Assembly (NCBI GenBank): GCA_037043015.1
Contig: CM073324.1
Coordinates: forward strand, 10,933,013-10,997,012
Length of the DNA stretch: 64,000 bases
Direction: 5' to 3'
DNA from: Bryum argenteum
Taxonomy: Eukaryota; Streptophyta; Bryopsida; Bryales; Bryaceae
The position numbers and the translations under genes were made by a program. Under the pieces are notes generated by a model. The model saw nothing but the letters and a program-made list of their open reading frames with translations. It was not told the DNA's origin and made no database searches. Shown one piece after another: positions 9,865 through 23,201 of the stretch; the stretch's first letter is position 1, and each line of letters opens with the position of its first letter.

Positions 9865-11975
9865 ATTGTTCATGTCTCAAATGCTTGTACCAAAAGAATC
9901 ACAGTAATATGATTTGTTAATGACTTCATGACTTAATTAAGTTTCAAATATTGGACTTGTAGGAGAAAAGGTAGAGAATATATATTGTTGGTAGAGTATG
10001 CAACATCCAAGTGAGTATCCTCTTTAAAATTCAAAAAGAAGCAAACAAAATTCAAGGGTTGAGGTTGTGAAGATTTTCAAATGTATTAACAATCTCATAA
10101 TTAATGAGTATACTAAGGGTGATGTTATGAACCACTTTCAAAGATACTGCGAGCACTTTCAAATCTTCTATCAAATCTATTAATTGCAAGGAGAGTAGAA
10201 ATTTCAATGAGGAGGCACGTTGAGACATCATCATAATTTACTTTTTGTTTGTTAAACAACAAATATAGATTGATAATTTCCTCAATCATAAAAGCAAAAT
10301 GGCACATCCATATAGAGAGTAAAATCTACGATAACACACCTCTAGTCTAAGTGCACTACAATCAAAAGTGCTAAGAATTGAAGCCTCTTCCCACCTTGGC
10401 CATGAATGTGGTGATCATCTTTCAGCTACCGTAACTGATATGCGCCAAAGCACAATTTGTAAGAATTCAAGGTCCCTTACAAATTACACAACAACATTTA
10501 CGTTGATCGTAAATACAAGATTTTAGTCATTCACATACTATGCAGAGTGTTCGAGTGCAGTGTTGCGTTCATTATGATGTCAATGCTTACACTTAGTATC
10601 GTTTCAGGGTTACAATGATGAAGTTCATTGTAGGGCTAATTGCTTTAGTTTCACGTTGCAGGAAATTGAATTTTGAAGGTACTGGTTACAAGAATTGCAT
10701 TCACCTAGCTTCGGTGGATTCCGCATACGTTTCCACATCAAGCTTGTGTTGTGGAATGGAGTCACTGAAATTCCCTTTTCTATGTGGAATGGAGTCAACT
10801 GAAATTCCCTTTTCTATGTGGGGACTTCAAGTTGCACTATTTTGAGGGATGATGCCACTAACTCACTCGAATCATTATCCTTCACTTATGATTGTGCTTG
10901 TTGTTTGATTTGGTGTATCAATGATTTTTGAATAGTTTATGTAATTATATAATGGACGCTAGTTCATCAGAACTTAAATGCTGATATTGAGCTTGTAAAA
11001 TGTTTGGATCTTCGTAAGTTCTATTACACCTAATCATACATATGATCAATATTGGCTTTCATCTTTATTCTGATAATAATCATGCTACTTCTCTACATAT
11101 ATTTTCAGGTAGGAAAGCCTAGTAATCCCCCTATATCTTTGAGGGGAGGTCTTGAGAGGTAATCAATGTTGTTTTTGAGGTGTTGGTTCAAGATTTACTT
11201 AACATTTACCGAAAGCTAAGGTGGTGGTGTGATGTAGAGCTCAAATTGTTCTAGTGGTGAAAAGGTCATATTCATTATATCAACACAATTTGAGGTTCTT
11301 GAGACTTACAATTCCACTTTGTACACATAACACTTTGTTGTGCTTTACCTTTTTCACTTCTTCTCTGATTGCAACAACTCCAAACTAAACTGAAACATGC
11401 AAAAAAGTCAATTTAACAAATATGACCCTTCTAAATGTCCATCCATTACTTGAACCATCCATTTGTAAGACGGTGCAGAAGTTGGCTCTTTCAATGAGCG
11501 CCCAACAGATCAATCGCAAGATCCGCTTTAAAACTCCTATGTAATCGAGACGATATGCTAAGCATATTTCTCATTTAACTTCAAAATATCTCTTCATGGT
11601 GCCTTCTTTCCATACTGTTGCACCAAAAACAACTCCCACAAACCCCTAAGAGAATGTGAATAAAAACTTCTGAGACAAAGTGAAGAAATAACTTCTGAGG
11701 CAAAGTGGAGAAAAACCTCTGAGATATCTGAATGAACGAAGAAAATTGAGTCATCAGGATCTCACTTTCGTATGAAAATGACGAGAAATGACAATGAAGA
11801 AAAGGCTTTCATTGACGGAAAACCCAATGAAACTCGATACGTTCCCAAGCCTTCAATCAAATAAAATTGGCTTGCAACCTTTGCCAAGCCATACTCTTTC
11901 CCAAACATCACCTATTGAAGCACTTTTCAAATGATGCTTCACCAAAGAACTTGGTTTTGAACATACAATGTGATA

Positions 11976-12071
11976 GAGAACAACTTTAGAGCTTATTGAA
12001 ATCCATTGAAAGATCACTTTCATGAGAACAACTGTAGAGCTTATTGAAATCCATTGAAAGATCACTTTCAT
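11976..12071. repeat. Tandem duplication, 2 x 48 bp
   Basis: Units 11,976-12,023 and 12,024-12,071 start GAGAACAACT and differ at one position. It is a recent local duplication with no sign of function. Confidence 0.9.
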
Positions 12072-12399
12072 TTTAGGTTTAAAGTCTCGCACTTGTTCTC
12101 ACAGCGAGTCTCAAATAAATGTTCGTCAACAATGGACTCTTCAGTAGAAGCTGCAGTATTGGAGATCGTATCATTTCCATATACAGCACAGAGATTGTGT
12201 GCATGTTACAGGCGTTCAACTCTCGATTGATCAATCTATCAATCACAGATAATAAAGCAGTAGCAGCAGGAATGTCCGGGAGTTGCACAGACAGAGAGCA
12301 AGCCAGGACGCCAAGTGCATGATCTCACACAGTCGTCGGATTGACAGCAACAGGGGAGGTTTATTCCATGGACCTGATCACTGCTCATGTACCCACTGC

Positions 12400-14700
12400 T
12401 TGAAACGCGAGAGTGCATGCATGATGTCATGCAAACAAGCAAACGGAGTCAGGGCACATGCAGAAAAGTTTATTGAATGAATAGTGAATACTGGAAATAA
12501 TAAGCTTCAGTTGGTTAGTCATGGGACTGTCTGCGGTGCATCATCGAGGATCACCATTATCTACCCTACCACACATGCTGCTGCGGTAGCATTGGTTCGC
12601 AGTCCAAAAAATATCATCATCAATGTGCGCTAATCAGTGCATGCTAATCACATACTAATCAGCTTCTAATCAGCTCCAAAAATCTGCTGTACACAGTCCC
12701 CATTTCACTGTCGTCGAAAACCACTCCATTCGACTCCTGTGCTCGGCTGTTTCTGTGGCCCAAGGGTTGCCAACGTAATCGATTGCTCGGATAAATGTTA
12801 ATCAGTTGGTGGCACCCTCCGTTTTCTTCGTGTTGCTGCTATGGTACAGTCAAATGCTTCTAGTTTCTTTGCTTTGTCTACGAGACGGCTGTGTTGCTAC
12901 TTCCCCTCCATCGTCCTCCTCACAACTCCACCTTCAACTTCCCCGGTAAACACATGCTCGACCCTGCGCACATTGCCGTCGGTAAGAACATGCGTCTCAC
13001 ATGGAGCTCCTTGCACAGAGTTGTTGAGGGAAATCTACTCACCATGACTGAGTGGCGTGCCTAGTCCCAGCCCCTGCCTGCCTTGGATGAATCCCATCTC
13101 CACAACACTTTGCAGGTCTCCGTTGCACAGTCCTACAGCCTGCGGATCATTCACCTCTCGGGTTAACACATTTCTCCAAGGAGAACGCGGCGAACAATGT
13201 TGAGTGCAGTGTCCGGGAGTTTACCTGAGAGAGAGGGTCATTGAAGTGATCATCCGACACGAACGAAGCCATGGATGGCACGCTCATAGAGCGCCGTAGA
13301 TACGCATCGCACAGGCCGTCCATGGGCAAGTTGGGCAGCTGCATGGGCAGCTGGCCATGGCCGTTGTGCAGATCGCCATATCCCAGTGGGTCGGGCCCAA
13401 GCAGCGTGGTTTCGGGAGACCGCGACTGCAACAACTCCTTCCCCAGAAACTGGTCGTAGTTGTAATCCAGCCGCGGATTCACAGCGGCCAGTTTCATGGA
13501 CAGAAACTCGATTTGCCTCTGCAATGACTGCACGTAGTTGATGATCTCGTCCAACATCACAGCCTTGCCCGTCACCTGCAATGCCAACGTTCACAACTTT
13601 CTGAGCCGAGGGACAATTCTGCAACATCACCCTTGAAATTGCAGACTAGGAAGAGTGCAAGCTTTGAGAAGTTCAAGCTCTCGAGGTGCACTTCACTACA
13701 CAAGCTTTTCAGTTGTGTGATATTATTGTACCTTGCTGCAGCCTGGCACTAGATCTTGTAGAAACTTCATGCGCTCGCTTATCTTTTCCCGACGAACCTG
13801 AGAGGCGACATGCATGCAATGTTAACACTTTGTACCGCAGAAAAGTGCAAGTGAAGATACAATCAGCTGCATTGCACTTTTTGTCATTTGTAATGTGTTG
13901 GGATGCTTTACCCGTTCGGCAAGGCTGTGACTGTCGGTGGCCTGGCCTCGGCGGGCCCGGACATGGATGTAGTCCTGCTTCGGGACCTGGTCGGGCTGGG
14001 GAGCTTTGGAGGTGGCGCCCTTCAAGGTGGATCGGGGGCTGGAGTCGCCGGAATTCTCACTGCCACTGCTCTCGGCCTTGACTTTGCCGTCGGATCGCTG
14101 CCGCTTCAACCCGGACGACTGCTCTGGGGCTTCCACCGACTCAGTGCCAGTGGAAGTCGTCATCTCGCTGCCATTGGAAACAGCGGACTCCTTGCCTTTG
14201 CCCTCCACGCTCCCTTTCCGCTTCCGCTGCGGAGCCCCGGAGTTCTCCTTCGACGTCGCAGCGTCGCCGGACGCCTCCCGCTTCGCTCCCTCAATGGCTT
14301 CCACACCAGGACTCCCGCGACGCACTGCCGCCTTGGCCTCGTCCTCCGAGTACTGTGACCCCGAGAAGCTGGCGCTCCTGGGGATGGCGCGCATGTTCTC
14401 AGTGTCCAGCACGTCTCGCAGCCTCCCAGTGTCGAACGACGAGTATCCGTGAGACGCGTAGCGCGCGTTCCCGAACGTTGAGTACTTGGCCGCGCGCTCT
14501 GCGAAGCTGGGGTCATGCGACAATTGTTGCAGCGAGTGCTGTGTGCTGGCCTCTTGCAACGCCAGGCCGCCCTTGGACGGATCCAGTGTGAGGCTGCAGT
14601 AGTGGCCCCCCAAGCCCCGCAAGTTGTTCTCCATTGTTGTGCCCCACTATGATACTACTAGAAAATATGAACACGCTACTGAGTGCAGTCTTCGATGTCG
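12400..14700 (-). repeat. Left copy of the 2.3-kb inverted bHLH duplication
   Basis: In reverse complement this matches 40,735-43,035 through exons, introns and about 400 bp of 3' flank. Coding differences amount to three residues. Similarity fades about 70 bp upstream of the ATG, so the promoters of the two copies are unrelated. Limits are approximate. Confidence 0.9.
12920..14634 (-). CDS. bHLH transcription factor, CIB-like (copy 1)
   Basis: Five exons read on the minus strand: 14634-13912, 13797-13732, 13575-13225, 13139-13043 and 12963-12920. All junctions are GT-AG and give 426 residues. The basic region and helix 1 span exons 1 and 2. The contact residues His236, Glu240 and Arg244 (HSLAERVRR) are the H-E-R set that binds G-box and E-box DNA. 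Helix 2 follows [20 protein letters not shown] in exon 3 (about 267-286). The long N-terminus (1-220) is Ser- and Gly-rich with basic patches (QRKRKGS near 140), typical of low-complexity regulatory regions and a nuclear signal. The family assignment (CIB/BEE-type bHLH) rests on the bHLH core. It is intact and differs from copy 2 at residues 148 (Lys), 214 (Pro) and 334 (Asn). Confidence 0.92.
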
Positions 14701-17700
14701 ATCCTCTGGCTTAGGTCCACTGGTCAAGCCTGAATATGATACCTGACACACACGAGTACAGTAATGGCGTCAGAAATAAAGCTAGCTTTATTCAATGGCT
14801 TCATCATCAATAGCTGAGTAGACTGCTACATTCCCTGAGAGACGATCAAATACTTGAAGCACCGCATTACACTTGATGACTCATTTCCCGATCGTGTGCA
14901 TAGTGTCGTCATGACGTTTGGAAAGATTGACTATCGCACAACCCTCGCTGATATTTAAGTATCGGGATATCAGTCTGCACTGTCGCTGCATTTGGCGCAC
15001 CTGATGGAATTTTTTGGCACTCCTCTCTGAAGGTTCTGCTTACCAAAAACAACTACACTCATGGGGTGATTGGGACTACGAGACTACATGAGATATGGCA
15101 GAGTATGGATCACATTGGTTGCGGTTGATTGCGTGCACACAGTTTCCGGAGCAGAGTACGTGAAGGCGAATGCTCTCAAAGCAAGCGAGCTTGAAGCAAA
15201 TTTATCAAGCCGGCTTGCAGCTGAAAAGTCAGTGAGGGCACCTACTACCACTAAGGTCGCTATCACCTTACGAAGAGGTACAACTCCCACGACGACTAGA
15301 AGCGGGAGGGAGACTTAATCAGGACGCCAACCAGGTTGAGTAACAAAACTTTCACCAAACCAATGTTGACGTGATCCTGGAAACAGGGGTAGACTGAGTA
15401 CGAACCACAGACCGGGAAACCATTAAGGCGACTGGAGCGAGGCTAAAAAGCTGGGATGACATTGAGTGCGATCAGTGCAATCTAGGTGAGGAGGATTGGA
15501 GAGCGATGCAGGCAGGCTGTCGAAGTTTGACAGGCAATGGGTATCGACGCAGTTCAGTTACCAACTGACAGGTCCAAAGACTGTTGAAAAAAGAGGCTCT
15601 GCACCTGTCACCCGAGACGGCGATGCGCGCACTGCTGGACAGAGGTAGCAAGACTGAGGGATACGACTAAGTTAAATGGTAATGCCATCCCCACACTCTC
15701 ACACACACGGTCGTACTCACTTAACTAAGACTCCTCAATTACACAGCAAGAGAAAAGGGAAACGGCTTCTCGAGTGCGCACGAAAGACAGCATCCATCAA
15801 TGCAGCCAACACAAGGACAGACCTGGGGGCATGGCACACCACTTATTGGCCGACCTTACACGGACCAAGCAGCAGCGCGCACATCGATCAATATTGACCC
15901 CCGCCAGTGATGACAGACATCAAACCTGCCTGCCTAGGTAAGCTCGCATTGTGTGCCCAGAAGTCCAAGCACCTGGCGCGCATCCCAATCTCACAGACAC
16001 AAGCTCACACGAACTGACTTTCCGTTACCTTGGCGTTGCTGCTGCTGCTCCTTGCGACTCGTGCGCATCATAATATCATCGTCACCAGGCTTGATATGGA
16101 GTACATGCTACACTCCAGTGATCAGACTTGACTCTCGATAGATCGTGTCAGTCGATCAGGTGCTAGCTAGCTACACTAAACTGGGGAGGACAAGGAGACA
16201 GGCCCATGATAGACGTAAAGAAACTGATGCCTGATTGATTGCCATCCAAGGGGACGGGGGTCCAGGGGGGTGGGAAGCGGACATGATCGAGCGATGGAGG
16301 TATGGATGATGGCAGCGGCAAGTGGTGAATGGGCTGGGTTGAGTTGGGTACGGACAGTTGCAGTGCGGGAGTGCGGGGGGGCGGCGTAGAAGCGATGATC
16401 GGAGCGCAGAAGCGAGCAAGCGCGGGGTGGCAGGGCTGCAGGCGTGGACTGCGGCCGTAAGTTTGCGAGCAGATCGGCTATGTTTATACTGCCCCGGAGA
16501 TGCAGGGCCTTCCATCCTTGCTCACTTGCTGCTGCTGCTGCGACTGCCGCCTGCGCGTGCACTTCGATTACTGTGCCACTCCCCCACCCGCACTGTCTAT
16601 GTCTATTTTTACGTTCTGTTTCTCGGATTAACGCGCCCTTAATCACCTTCATTACGCTAATCGGCAGCCCTGCTCATCACCCGTGCATCTCCCCCTAACC
16701 TGCATTCCGGCACACCCTCCCTCGTCCCTATTTGGAGCCTACTTAATTATGATCCATTAAGGTTCTCCATCCTCCCACCTAATTTACAGTCATGTTCGAC
16801 CAATTCAGAGCTTCTTCACATAATACAAATCAATCACTCACTAATTCAGTATTAAATGACCCCTCTCTTCCAATCCTCAAAGGTTCATTCCCTTCAGATG
16901 GTCTTCAATAGTGTTTGTCTTAATGCTCATGACGGCTTTACATAAAGATAGTATTGAACATACTCGAATCCTTCATCAGGCAATTTTCCAAATCACACAA
17001 GGAGTCAAGGTCAATTTCATGAAAGTACTTTTTAGCTCATAGGAGACAAAGCATGAGTTGATGTTCCAAAGATTGAGTGCTAGAAGAATAAAAGACAAAT
17101 TATTGATCTTAAAGTTGTTGCATGAATTGGTTTCAACTAAATGTTTTATTTTGATGCAATTAAGATCATTTGATATAACAAAAAACCCAAAAATGGCCTC
17201 ACGGATAATTTTATTACTTTTTACAACGTGGCCTTAAGGCCTTTACCCACGGGAAGAATTGACTAACTTTAATACTAAAACATTGCATTTATTGAGCAAC
17301 CTTTCAAGCCAAATTAGGCTCAAATTGAAGGTAAAAGGGCTTGGTGATTTCATGACCTCAACTACCATGTAAAATAACCTTGTCGATACTTTTGGTGGTT
17401 TCATGACCTCAAACTTAACTTCCATTCTCTAATCCGAAACAAAAAACTTAAAGAAAAATTTGTAAAATTTGCTCCTCCAATACTTACCCATGCTAATAAA
17501 ATCTCGGAGAATATTTGTTTTTGAAGACTACCTAAAATCCCCAAACCCAACTTGGAATTTACAAATTTCTTCAACTAAAGAGTTTCCTTTATGACAAGAC
17601 CAACCGTACATGGCAAATTTCCAAAATATTTTATGGAATTATACAAAAGTCTCGACTATGAACAAATTCAAGAGAAGAACAAAGTAAGAAAGAAGCAAAG

Positions 17701-18909
17701 GAGCCAATTTTATAGAACTATAGGGTTTAATAGCACCGCCACCCAAGCTCACAATCCTAGTTGTGGAAACAAAGGATTCCATGCAGTTTTTTGAAGTCAA
17801 GATCCGTGAATACAATTATAGCCCCACCCATCCTTGCAATACTTGTGTACCTTGCAATGTCTTCTACGAAGCTTTTTCGTGACATTCAAAATAGTCACAA
17901 TTAAAGCTTGCAGACATAGGTATGTTGTTCAATCTAATAGTGTGCAACAACCAATTATATTGAGCAAACCTAGAAGCAAAACACCCTTCCGTGCTTGAAT
18001 AGAGACCGTCTTTCTTGAAAGCCAACTCCCAATAGTTGTGTTTGGTGAACATGCTTCCTGTCAACATGTGGCTATGCTATAACACAACGTATTCACAATA
18101 AAGATCATTCAAAGTTTTAAAAATCAGATTTACTTTCACTATTTCAAGTTCCAAATGTGAAGTTCTAGTTCCGACGTCGATCGAACGGAATATTCGCTAA
18201 ACAAAGACTAGTAAGTATACAGCTGCGAAAACATGATGCAAGGAATAAGAATGTATCCTGTGATCCTGTTCTTTGTTTGATAGCGATACGAGAGGCTGGG
18301 GCAAAAGCGGCACTTTCTGAATCCACGAAGCAACTTTTCATTTTTCATTCTGGCACTGGAGAAAGGTGAGAGCACTTTGACCCCATGATGAGACCTGAAG
18401 GGCTGTGGGTTGCCATGATGTGGTTCGGTTTGTGCTAAATCGGGCGCTAGAAAACACAGCCGCAGCGGCAGGGAGCAGGTAATAGAGCCAGACTAGAGCT
18501 TTTCAGAATGGGCGCCTTTTCTCACTTTCTGTTGAAGATCCAATTAGCGTTGTCATGGGACTGGACCAGTGGCTCTCCAAAGGCACGGTAAGTTATATAT
18601 CGCCAAAGCTCGGTTTGCTTGGTTTCGTCCCTGAGTGCTGCTGCAGGTCTGCTGCAGATTTTTCTTTGACTTTTGAATTGGGGTGCGAAAATGGCTGCTT
18701 TGGTGCCATTGTTGTGCATTGTGGAGGAGCTATAGCTGTGAACATGTGGCACCTTTGATGCCACAAAGCTTCGATCATAGCAACAGGCGGCTTCGATTGG
18801 TTGAATTAAGCAAAAAAACATGCGAACAGGCGGCTGTGTTAGAGCTCCCCTCAGCCTGCCCATTGGCTCCCAGCAGCGGCACTTTTGGCCGCCGTCTCAA
18901 ATACGAGTA
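14701..18909. other. Upstream region of bHLH copy 1 and further intergenic DNA
   Basis: About 15.0-16.7 kb is GC-richer than its surroundings, with CTG runs and overlapping open frames on both strands (longest about 158 codons, minus strand, 16,652-16,176). This fits a promoter or long untranslated leader of bHLH copy 1 better than a protein gene, since no motif is recognisable. From 16.7 to 18.5 kb the DNA is AT-rich and featureless. The part at 18.5-18.9 kb has short open frames on both strands without known domains. Confidence 0.4.
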
Positions 18910-18918
18910 CAAGTAACT

Positions 18919-19181
18919 GGGAGTGTCTAAATATCCTCTACGAGCGTGGCTTGGATGCCAGGCTCGGGTGGGGTAAAATCTGCCCCTATTTTTTAATTTG
19001 TGTAGGCCCCATTTGAACACGGAGGGGGCTTCCAAGGGTAATTTGGGGCCCCAGGCCCCAAATTTTGCAAAAAAAAATTCAAAAAATGGCTCCAAATGGG
19101 GGAAACGGGAAGGGCCAGAAAATTGATCCCCACCGAGCCTGGCATCCGAGCCACGCTCGTAGGGGAGAAATAAAGAGACCC
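18919..19181. mobile_element. Mutator-like MITE (263 bp) with 9-bp target-site duplication
   Basis: Flanked by the exact 9-bp repeat CAAGTAACT (18,910-18,918 and 19,182-19,190). Long imperfect terminal inverted repeats of about 60 bp begin GGGAGTGTCT on the left and GGGGTCTCTT on the right strand, and include the well-paired block CTACGAGCGTGGC. A 9-bp duplication with long TIRs points to the Mutator superfamily; if only eight bases are counted, hAT is the alternative. It has no coding capacity. Confidence 0.85.
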
Positions 19182-19337
19182 CAAGTAACTTGCGTCAACT
19201 CACCTTGAAAGCTCACAAACTGTCCAAATTAGCAAGTTTCTTAGCCAAGTACGTGGTCCAATGAAGCATATTCGGGAACATGCAAAGTTTGTGGAAGACA
19301 TGGGATCCTGTAATGTATATTTTATTAATTTTGTGAA

Positions 19338-19363
19338 TTTTTTTTTTTTTTTTTTTTTTTTTT
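19338..19363. repeat. Poly(T) tract, 26 bp
   Basis: An uninterrupted T run. It could be the poly(A) tail of an old minus-strand retroposed sequence, but no parent is recognisable next to it. Confidence 0.8.
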
Positions 19364-19470
19364 AGTCAAATGGTGTGATCCATTGCAAATTGAAAATTAA
19401 TTTTGTGAATTTTTCGTGAGTGTTTGTAGGGGTGTTATGTATTGAGAAACATGAACAATGAACAACTTAA

Positions 19471-20286
19471 CCCTTGATGTCGACAAGAGCCCGAAACGGG
19501 TCGTTTGGGGGTATGTTCAGCCTCTTCTTTACTATATTTAGCTCGTATAAGATTGAAACTTTTTGCAGGTTGTAGAGTTTTTTCATACCTATCCAAAAAG
19601 TCCTTACGAGCTTCAAAATTCCTCATACTTTAATAGAATTTATTCACAGTCAAAGTATGAAAACACATGATCCGTATATGCTCGTTTATTCTCAAAATCT
19701 GCCCAAAATCATTTAAATCACAGAAACTTCAAAAATTCACCAAATTTTGATATTGTAATTTTTTTCAAGTTTTGTTTTTTGTACATGTAAATAAGGTATT
19801 GAGGCATAATCTCACCGTTTTGATTTTCAATTCAATAATTCCTCACATTCCATTTTTATTGTCAAAGATTGGCCTTTGTAGTCAAATTGCAGCATACCTC
19901 CATGTGAATGATCAAGCTTTTCTTTAGGTTTTATGGGTTGCATGAGGGTAAAAGTTGTATAGAGGTGTTCCTAACTTACGTAGGAACAAGAATTTCAAAA
20001 GCCTCATACCAAAAAAACCAAATTTTTTGGCCCTCAAAAAACCAGTTGCCCATTCCACAACAAGGGAAAGAAACTTATTTTCCAACTTTGAACATTATAA
20101 TCTCGCAATTGGTAAAGAATTTGAATTTGAGATTTTATATACATGTACACATACAAGTTAGGTACTAGATCCTAAGGTTGCATACCTGAAAGGTCACATC
20201 AAAAGTTATTACCTTGCATCAAAAAATGGTAGGTTTTGGGCAATTTTGAGACTTTTGGTAGGTTTGGGGCTAATTGACCTTAGGGG
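19471..20286. mobile_element. TTAA-flanked piggyBac-type non-autonomous element, family B (816 bp)
   Basis: TTAA lies at 19,467-19,470 and 20,287-20,290. The tips are imperfect: CCCTTGATGTCG on the left against CCCCTAAGGTCA read from the right. A CCCG-AAA-CGGG hairpin lies at 19,490-19,500, 19 nt from the left tip. The interior has no transposase. Parts of the interior recur at 33,712-34,119, 36,840-37,172, 38,705-39,150 (inverted) and 43,330-44,075, and the right subterminal part resembles the right end of the full piggyBac element. A second TTAGGGG-TTAA end at 20,527-20,537 has no clear left partner. Confidence 0.7.
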
Positions 20287-20959
20287 TTAACCATTGTAGT
20301 TGGAGGCCCAGAGGAATTAGTTTGGCACTGAGCAAGCTCCCCATTGACACAATCTTGATTGCACCAAGCTGAAACATTTCAAACACTATGGAGTTTTCCC
20401 AATATTTGAGGCATGAAATGACGTTTTGGAAAGCTATGGAAAAACTCTACGACGCACAAAAGGTTTCATCTTTGTGTAAGTCAAAGGACCAAAGTCTAAT
20501 CGACCCGATATGGGCCTCACTCACCTTTAGGGGTTAATAATATGAAAGTTCCGAGAACGGCAATGGGGGGCGTAAGCGTTAATGGGTACCTCAATAGACT
20601 AATCTTGGTAGGGGTGAGGAGAATATACATATTATTACAGCAACACTATTTTTCGATGCATACCCAATTAGTGTCACTAGATAGATAGAACAGTGTAATG
20701 GTAAATTGGCGCCAATCCAAAATTGGCTATAGAAGGAATAGACTGTTCGCTACTACAGGACAGTAGTAAACCTCGAATACCAGGAATACTAGATTCGTTT
20801 TTTAAAAACAATATAAAACCAAAATTTAATGAATTAATCATTTGAGAAAAATCCATGCAATAACCTCAGTAGCAAAGCTACATAGCAGAGAACATTTTTA
20901 TATATTCTTAAAAATTTCCCGGAATACGTTTAGAGTATTTTTTAAATGGTTCTTTTTAA

Positions 20960-21219
20960 CCCCTAACTCTCCTTGTTGAAAAACGGTCGAAGTCACAAAA
21001 TTTGACCTTCCTTTAGATTCAACTCAAAAAATCTTATTCCAAGCATTATTTGAAAGATTCGACCGTAAGATCTCAAAGTTCACTTGACATTTGTCCCACG
21101 TACCAAATTTGAACCGTTCATTCTTCCCAATTTGTGAGATTATAATGGTCAAAGTTGGCTGAGTTTTTCTACTGTGGGAACCTCCAAAACCCATTTCGGG
21201 TTTTAAGGAGAGTTAGGGG
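20960..21219. mobile_element. TTAA-flanked piggyBac-type MITE (260 bp)
   Basis: Perfect 13-bp TIRs CCCCTAACTCTCC (20,960-20,972) and GGAGAGTTAGGGG (21,207-21,219), with TTAA at 20,956-20,959 and 21,220-21,223. A hairpin AAAACCC-ATTTC-GGGTTTT lies at 21,186-21,204, 15 nt from the right tip. No coding capacity. Confidence 0.9.
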
Positions 21220-21689
21220 TTAATTTCTTTTTTAGTGTTGCTGTAAAAATAGTGTTGGGAAACTTCTTCAGGGGGATTTACCAAGTTGCTAGGAAACAAT
21301 AGAACTCATGATTAATTTACTCCTACGACGTGCCCTCATTTTCTGTTTTATGAAAAGAAAACTGAAATATTCGCTTCTGTGTTCCAGGGGATTTTTGTCT
21401 GCTGCCCAAGTTAGGCAAGTAATTTATAGCCCAATGTGATCTGTGCATATGTTTTACCTTATTGTTTTTAAATTCCACCGGCATTCTTCCTTACTTTTCC
21501 TCATTACTTCCTTCTTTTTATCCTATTTATGTAACCAATTACATTCCTGACTACTCTTGTGGTACGTATGAAAAAGACATGGAAAAAGAAGATACTTTGA
21601 CTTAAAAAAAAGAATTTGCGTAGTCAGATTCGAATTTTAGAAGCTTCATCTAGAAAATTAAGGTTTATAGTCGAAAACGGGCAATTGGA

Positions 21690-21870
21690 ATTTAAATTTC
21701 TTGGACTATTTTTTTGAAAAAAATATTCATAACAATACTACTACTCAAATTTCCAAAAATTCCAAGTTGGGAAATTTGACCAAATTTACAACATCAGCCT
21801 TCAAACTTTACAACATTAGATGTCAAATTCTGCCCCCAAAATAAAATTCATCAACTTTGACTTAAAAACA
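21690..21870 (-). repeat. Inverted fragment of the repeat at 27.8-28.0 kb
   Basis: In reverse complement this matches about 27,830-28,000, the DNA that lies immediately left of the full piggyBac element. It is a dispersed non-coding repeat, probably another decayed TTAA element, with no intact ends seen here. Confidence 0.6.
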
Positions 21871-22231
21871 AAGAGAAGAAAGAAGAAGAAGACTACTTTT
21901 CTTATAAAAACTTTTGAATGGAGATGCTTGTCGTTGGTAAAATTGTATGCAAAAGATGGATAGTTTTCATGACATGGAACCGCAGTCTTGTTCGAGGCCT
22001 TTGCCTATTATTCAAATTTGGAGGAGCAGCCGATTTAGTGTGGATTGTTATTAGTGTAGATTGTCCTGAAAAATAATTGAGGGTCTGATTAGAGGCGGAA
22101 AAACTCAAAATTCAAAAAGCCAAGGACCTATGTTTGTGAATAGTTATATTCGCCACTAAGAGTTACTATACTAGTGGCAAAATGTTAAAATTTGAATCAA
22201 GCATGTATATCCACCACATTGGCAACATGAA

Positions 22232-23201
22232 CCCCTAAACGTCCCTAGTGTCGAAAAACGACATTTTGGATGAAGGGCGAAAACTTTGAAGAGCCATAAC
22301 TTCTTCATCCAAACTCCGTTTTTGACGAAATTACTTGGGTTAAATCACAAATCAAGTCTAGTTTATGTAAAAAAATTTCAGACTCATAAAATAAAGTATG
22401 AATAAATGGCATGGATTTTAGTGAAGGCAACTTTTGTTTTTGGGTTTTCAAACATTTGGCATGTTTTACCATTGCAAGCCAATTATGTGAAATCTAAAAT
22501 ATTTTTTCGTGAATTTTTTTTCATAGGTTTGATATTTAGATGCATCCCAACAACTTTGTAGTTGGAAGTTTTTTGATCTAGATAACTTTGGTATTGGCTT
22601 TGCAATGATGTTTCTACGATGAAAAAAGTGAAAAAATGGATGATTTTTGAAGAGCTAGATCTCCTTCATCCAACGTTAGATTTTGACTTTATTTTTTGGG
22701 ATGGATTCCAATTATAGTCTATTTTTAGTGGTAGAAACCTTGACCCAATCGAGGATATATTGAAGAAAAGGCATGGGTTTGAGTGCGAGGGGTTTAGTTT
22801 TGGACTATTTCTCCTTTGTAAAATTTTGGGTAGTTTTCACGACTACAAGGCTACTATTTGAGCCAAGATTGTTTTTTGATGAATTTTTTGGTACAAGAGT
22901 GTCTTTGAGATGAAGATGAACAACTTTTTAGTTACTGATTTTTTGATTGCAAATTTCATGTTGGTAGTATTTTCACTTCAAAGTGGAAATGATGGTATTT
23001 TGTAGCGTGTTTTGCGCACTAATATGTTATGATCTCGCAATCTATGAGGTCCCATGAGTCAAGTTTTGGTCCACATGATCTACTACAAGTCTATTACAAG
23101 TTTGTACGGTTGAGATCTGAATAGCTTATCTTTATTTTCATCTATATCACTTTTTTCGAAAATGAGATTTTGGCTAAAAATACCCCAAGGACGTTTAGGG
23201 G
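22232..23201. mobile_element. TTAA-type piggyBac non-autonomous element, family A copy 1 (970 bp)
   Basis: Perfect 13-bp TIRs CCCCTAAACGTCC (22,232-22,244) and GGACGTTTAGGGG (23,189-23,201). The right flank is TTAA (23,202-23,205); the left flank is TGAA (22,228-22,231), one change from TTAA. The hairpin TGTCG-AAAAA-CGACA is at 22,249-22,263. The interior is AT-rich, without a transposase, and closely resembles 23,691-24,801 and 37,177-38,149. Confidence 0.88.

Larger units (their letters stand above)
8944..12399. other. AT-rich intergenic region with tandem duplications
   Basis: No gene recognised. It contains a long AT microsatellite (9773-9862), a 33/34-bp tandem duplication (10,750-10,816, units starting TGTGGAATGGAGTCA) and a 48-bp tandem duplication (11,976-12,071, two copies differing at one base). 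Open frames are short and show no conserved motif. Confidence 0.55.

Noticed and set aside
9662-9907. Plus-strand frame encoding a long Tyr-Ile repeat
   Set aside because: It is only the translation of the AT microsatellite.
16176-16652. A 158-codon minus-strand frame upstream of bHLH copy 1
   Set aside because: GC-rich DNA open in several frames on both strands, with no recognisable motif. More likely leader or promoter sequence.
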